Origin: Paraktedonobacter sp964250225
GTDB lineage: Bacteria; Chloroflexota; Ktedonobacteria; Ktedonobacterales; Ktedonobacteraceae
Length of the DNA stretch: 9,414 nt
Assembly (NCBI GenBank): GCA_964250225.1
Contig: CAXUEY010000213.1
Coordinates: 1 to 9,414 of the forward strand
Direction of reading: 5' to 3'
Shown: in pieces, positions 7,434 through 9,414 of the stretch
Layout of the letters: each line of letters opens with the position of its first letter
How positions within the stretch are numbered: the stretch's first letter is position 1
Program-made: the position numbers and the translations under genes
The notes under the pieces: generated by a model
What the model was told of the DNA's origin: nothing
Database searches by the model: none
The model's input: only the letters and a program-made list of their open reading frames with translations

Positions 7434-7706
7434 ATGTGTCTGGGAATTCCAGGGCAGATCGTCGAGATCGTCGATGATGCCAATTCTATCGCCAAAGTCG
7501 AGGTCACGGGCGTCAAACGCAACGTCAGCATCGCGCTGGTGCGGCCTGAGGGCATCGTAGCCGGTGATTGGGTCTTGATCCACGTCGGCTTTGCCATGAG
7601 CAAGATCGATGAGACCGAAGCGCGCGAAACCATGCAGGCGCTCCAAATGATGGGGCAGGCCTATGCCGATGAGGTAGAGATGCTCCAGAGCAGCCAGATT
7701 GAGTGA
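7434..7706 (+). CDS. hypC: hydrogenase maturation chaperone HypC (canonical)
   Basis: The 90-aa protein has the hallmark N-terminus MCLGIPGQIVEI. In this family Met1 is removed and Cys2 binds the Fe(CN)2CO unit with HypD before delivery to the hydrogenase large subunit. The rest is the small beta-barrel pattern with VKRNVSIALV and GDWVLIHVGFAMSKID, then a short C-terminal helix. A strong AAAGGAGG (7421-7428) overlaps the hypF stop and sits 5 nt before the ATG; the longer in-frame start at 7404 lies inside hypF and would bury the essential Cys, so it is rejected. Length is normal for HypC. It is followed after 9 bp by the first SIS gene. Confidence 0.95.
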   Translation: MCLGIPGQIVEIVDDANSIAKVEVTGVKRNVSIALVRPEGIVAGDWVLIHVGFAMSKIDETEARETMQALQMMGQAYADEVEMLQSSQIE

Positions 7707-7715
7707 GGAAGAGTC

Positions 7716-8324
7716 GTGTTCGAAGAAAGAGCAGAGCGTGATATCCAGGCGATAGTCACGGCTCGTTTTGAGCAGAGCATGCTCACCCCGCAGACCTTTT
7801 TCGAGGCGGAGGCGAGCCAGATTGCTCAGGCCTGCTGGGCGGTGGCGCGCCGTTTTCACCAGGGTGGACGATTACTGGCCTTTGGCAATGGGGCCGCCGC
7901 CACCGACGCCCAGCATGTCTCAGTTGAGTTTGTGCATCCGGTCATCGTTGGCAAACGTGCCCTGCCAGCCCTCGCACTGACCAACGATAGCGCCACGGTC
8001 AGCAACCTGGCTACAGGGAACAACCAGCTCTTCGCGCGCCAACTCCAGGTGCTGGCGCGCCCCCAGGATATCGCGCTGGGCTTCTCGACCGACGGTTGCT
8101 GTGAAAATGTCGCGCTGGCCCTGCACCAGGCGCGGCAGATGGGCCTGCTGACCCTTGCCCTGAGCGGCTGCAATGGCGGGATGTTGCGCCAGGCCAATCT
8201 CGATTTCTGTTTTATCGTGCCCACATATGATCCGCTGGCCATTCAGGAGACGCATGAAACGCTCTACCATATTCTGTGGGAATTAGTGCATGTTTTCTTT
8301 GAACATGAGGGACTGCTGACGTAA
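7716..8324 (+). CDS. GmhA-like SIS-domain protein 1, phosphate site degenerate
   Basis: The 202-aa protein has the single SIS domain of the sedoheptulose-7-phosphate isomerase (GmhA)/DiaA group. The start is GTG with GAGGAAGAG just upstream; the gene follows hypC after 9 bp. Compared with E. coli GmhA (sequence and numbering from memory), the first phosphate loop reads GNGAAATDAQH (57-67), so the binding Ser55 is Ala61. The second reads STDGCC (124-129) where STSGNS is expected, replacing Ser121 with Asp126 and Ser124 with Cys129. The VGNDFGF loop with Asp94 is shortened to ATGNN. Yet E71, H67, Q178 and H185, matching Glu65, His61, Gln172 and His180, remain. An Asp in the phosphate pocket argues against phosphosugar binding, so this may be a partner subunit or bind another ligand. 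SIS genes inside hyp operons of aerobic H2 oxidisers are something I recall, but their function is not established to my knowledge. Confidence 0.85.
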   Translation: MFEERAERDIQAIVTARFEQSMLTPQTFFEAEASQIAQACWAVARRFHQGGRLLAFGNGAAATDAQHVSVEFVHPVIVGKRALPALALTNDSATVSNLATGNNQLFARQLQVLARPQDIALGFSTDGCCENVALALHQARQMGLLTLALSGCNGGMLRQANLDFCFIVPTYDPLAIQETHETLYHILWELVHVFFEHEGLLT

Positions 8325-8358
8325 AGAGTAGCACTCTCAAGAAAGAAGGGGTTTCACC

Positions 8359-8652
8359 GTGGAAAAGAACGAGCGCGCGGGTATCGATGCCGCGTTGGAG
8401 GTGAGCGAGGCCAGTTGCACGCGAGATGCGCAGGGCCATTGCCTCACCTGTTCCGACGAGGCGCTCCCGGCCAGAGTGGTGCATGTTGAGCACGAAACCG
8501 GTATAGCGCTGGTGGAGATACAGTGCAGCCAGCAGGAAGTTGACATCACGCTTGTCGAGGGGATTGAACCAGAGGATTGGCTGCTGGTGCATGGAGGCGT
8601 GGCAATCGCGCGCATGGACCACGCGGAAGCACACGAGGCACGCCATGCATGA
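8359..8652 (+). CDS. divergent HypC/HupF-like chaperone without N-terminal Met-Cys
   Basis: The 97-aa protein ends like HypC (EVDITLVEGI, then EDWLLVHGGVAIARMD, compared with GDWVLIHVGFAMSKID in the upstream hypC). It lacks the MCLGIPG start, however. Instead an N-terminal extension of about 20 residues leads to C20, then HCLTCSDEALPARVV with C28 and C31 as a CxxC pair. GTG at 8359 is chosen because AAGAAGGGG lies about 7 nt upstream; no in-frame Met-Cys occurs earlier. The usual Fe-binding Cys2 is therefore absent, and the CxxC, possibly with C20 or H27, may be a substitute metal or HypD-docking site. It lies 34 bp after SIS protein 1 and overlaps the next gene by 8 bp, so production of the two is probably coupled. 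Assignment to the HypC fold is fairly safe, the role is inference. Confidence 0.82.
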   Translation: MEKNERAGIDAALEVSEASCTRDAQGHCLTCSDEALPARVVHVEHETGIALVEIQCSQQEVDITLVEGIEPEDWLLVHGGVAIARMDHAEAHEARHA

Positions 8653-9334
8653 CGCCCAGGGATCTGAGTACGACCGCCTCTTCTACCCGTTTCTCTTTGA
8701 TGGCGGCACGGCCAGTCTGGAAGAGGTGCTGGCCCAGGTGCGCCACTCCACATTGGAGAAGTGCCGCGAAGTGGTCGAGCTGCGCCGGATGACGCTGGCC
8801 CAGACACGCGAGAAGATCATCGCCGCTGGCCAGGCCATGGCGCGGGCCTTTGCTCAAGGTGGCACGCTGCTGGGTTTTGGCAATGGAGGGAGTGTGACCG
8901 ATGTGCAGGATCTGGTGGCCGAACTCCTCACACCGCCTTTCCCTGCCTGGTCGCCACTGCCGGCACTGGCGCTGACCAACGATAGCGCAGTCGTGACGGC
9001 AGTGGGCAATGATGTCGGGTTTGAGAATATTTATGTGCGCCAGGTGATCGCTTTTGGCAGGTCGGGAGATATCGCCTTTGGCATCTCCACCAGCGGCAAT
9101 TCAGCCAATGTGCTCCTCGCGCTTGAACAGGCGAAGAAACAGGGCCTGCTGACCGTTGGACTCACGGGCTATGACGGGGGGAAGATCATGCGTTCAGCAG
9201 CGGTCGATTACGGTCTTAATGTGGCAAGCGAGCATATTCCGCGTATCCAGGAAGCGCAGGCCACCGTCTATCACGCGCTTCTCGAAGTCATCCAGGCAGC
9301 AGTCACGTCAAAAGGAGCAAGCTCATGGGCATGA
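8645..9334 (+). CDS. GmhA-like SIS-domain protein 2, intact phosphosugar site
   Basis: The 229-aa protein is a second GmhA/DiaA-type SIS protein with an extra N-terminal helical segment (about residues 8-48, YDRLFYPFLFDGG then a charged helix). The phosphate-binding elements are intact: GNGGSVTD (79-86, S83), AVGNDVGF (119-126, D123) and GISTSGNSANV (146-156). Against E. coli GmhA (numbering from memory), Glu65, Gln172 and His180 are kept as E93, Q202 and H210, but His61 is D89. It should therefore bind a phosphosugar or a similar phosphorylated ligand; true heptose isomerase activity is less likely given the context and no other heptose genes. ATG 8645 has GAGG 7 nt upstream and overlaps the end of the preceding HypC-like gene as ATGCATGA. 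It shares LPALALTNDSA with SIS protein 1, including an identical 17-nt DNA stretch at that site. Confidence 0.87.
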   Translation: MHDAQGSEYDRLFYPFLFDGGTASLEEVLAQVRHSTLEKCREVVELRRMTLAQTREKIIAAGQAMARAFAQGGTLLGFGNGGSVTDVQDLVAELLTPPFPAWSPLPALALTNDSAVVTAVGNDVGFENIYVRQVIAFGRSGDIAFGISTSGNSANVLLALEQAKKQGLLTVGLTGYDGGKIMRSAAVDYGLNVASEHIPRIQEAQATVYHALLEVIQAAVTSKGASSWA

Positions 9335-9357
9335 AAGTTGATGGGAGGGGAAATTGA
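9325..9357 (+). other. strong ribosome binding site followed by a ten-codon frame
   Basis: AAAAGGAG (9310-9317) lies 7 nt before the ATG at 9325, inside the end of the SIS 2 gene, which looks like the start of a coupled next gene. The frame, however, closes at TGA after ten codons (MGMKVDGRGN). Other short frames begin at 9341 and 9364 and also close. Two frames (ATG at 9386 and 9393) are open to the right edge but are too short to identify. A short leader, a broken gene or a later start are all possible; a following hyp gene such as hypD would be expected from context only. Confidence 0.3.
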
Positions 9358-9414
9358 GCTTAGGAAAGACGGCGATGGACGCTAATGGATGAGGTATGCC
9401 GAAGGGGGGACTCG

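Noticed and set aside
8325..8337. Small hairpin AGAGT-AGC-ACTCT after SIS protein 1
   Set aside because: A 5-bp stem without a U-run within a compact operon is not enough for a terminator.
8645..9334. Annotation of SIS protein 2 as true phosphoheptose isomerase GmhA for lipopolysaccharide heptose synthesis
   Set aside because: No other heptose genes are near, the His61 position is Asp, and the gene is embedded in a hydrogenase-maturation operon next to a HypC-like gene.
1..9414. CRISPR arrays, tRNA or rRNA genes, insertion sequences
   Set aside because: No regularly spaced repeats, cloverleaf-like segments, transposase motifs or flanking target duplications were seen on reading both strands.

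Overview
The window looks like part of a moderately GC-rich chromosome of a spore-forming or filamentous bacterium. My best guess is Chloroflexota (Ktedonobacteria-like), with Actinomycetota as the alternative. This rests on a secreted DUF1906 protein, a large secreted PGRP-type amidase, and a hydrogenase-maturation operon carrying GmhA-like SIS proteins, a mix I associate from memory with aerobic H2 oxidisers of those phyla. No 16S or other phylogenetic marker is present, so the taxon is inference.

Left half (1-4665), all on the minus strand: three exported proteins in a row. In transcription order they are a 606-aa N-acetylmuramoyl-L-alanine amidase (2845-4665) with an SLT-like helical domain and a C-terminal SH3-like region, a 339-aa poly(3-hydroxybutyrate)-depolymerase/feruloyl-esterase-type serine hydrolase (1473-2492), and a DUF1906 (Rv2525c-like, glycoside-hydrolase-fold) protein whose 3' end lies beyond the left edge. 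Each has an N-terminal signal peptide. The amidase and the esterase have plausible promoters of their own. Together they look like a cell-wall and polymer-degradation group.

Centre (4666-5061): a divergent intergenic region. It holds an extended -10 promoter for the amidase, a perfect 10-bp palindrome, and a 49-codon plus-strand ORF (4898-5047) that resembles the last part of the hydrogenase GTPase HypB. That ORF overlaps the start region of hypF, so it is probably a remnant of a hypB gene.

Right half (5062-9334), all plus strand and tightly packed: hypF, hypC, SIS protein 1, a second HypC-like protein, SIS protein 2. HypF makes the thiocarbamate precursor of the Fe-CN ligands of [NiFe]-hydrogenase; HypC escorts the Fe(CN)2CO unit with HypD. 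The striking point is a tandem pair of [HypC - SIS] modules. In the first the HypC is canonical and the SIS protein has lost most of its phosphate-binding residues. In the second the HypC lacks the essential N-terminal Met-Cys and the SIS protein has an intact phosphosugar site. hypD, hypE, hypA and an intact hypB are not in the window. After the last SIS gene there is a strong ribosome binding site, but the reading frame it serves closes after ten codons.
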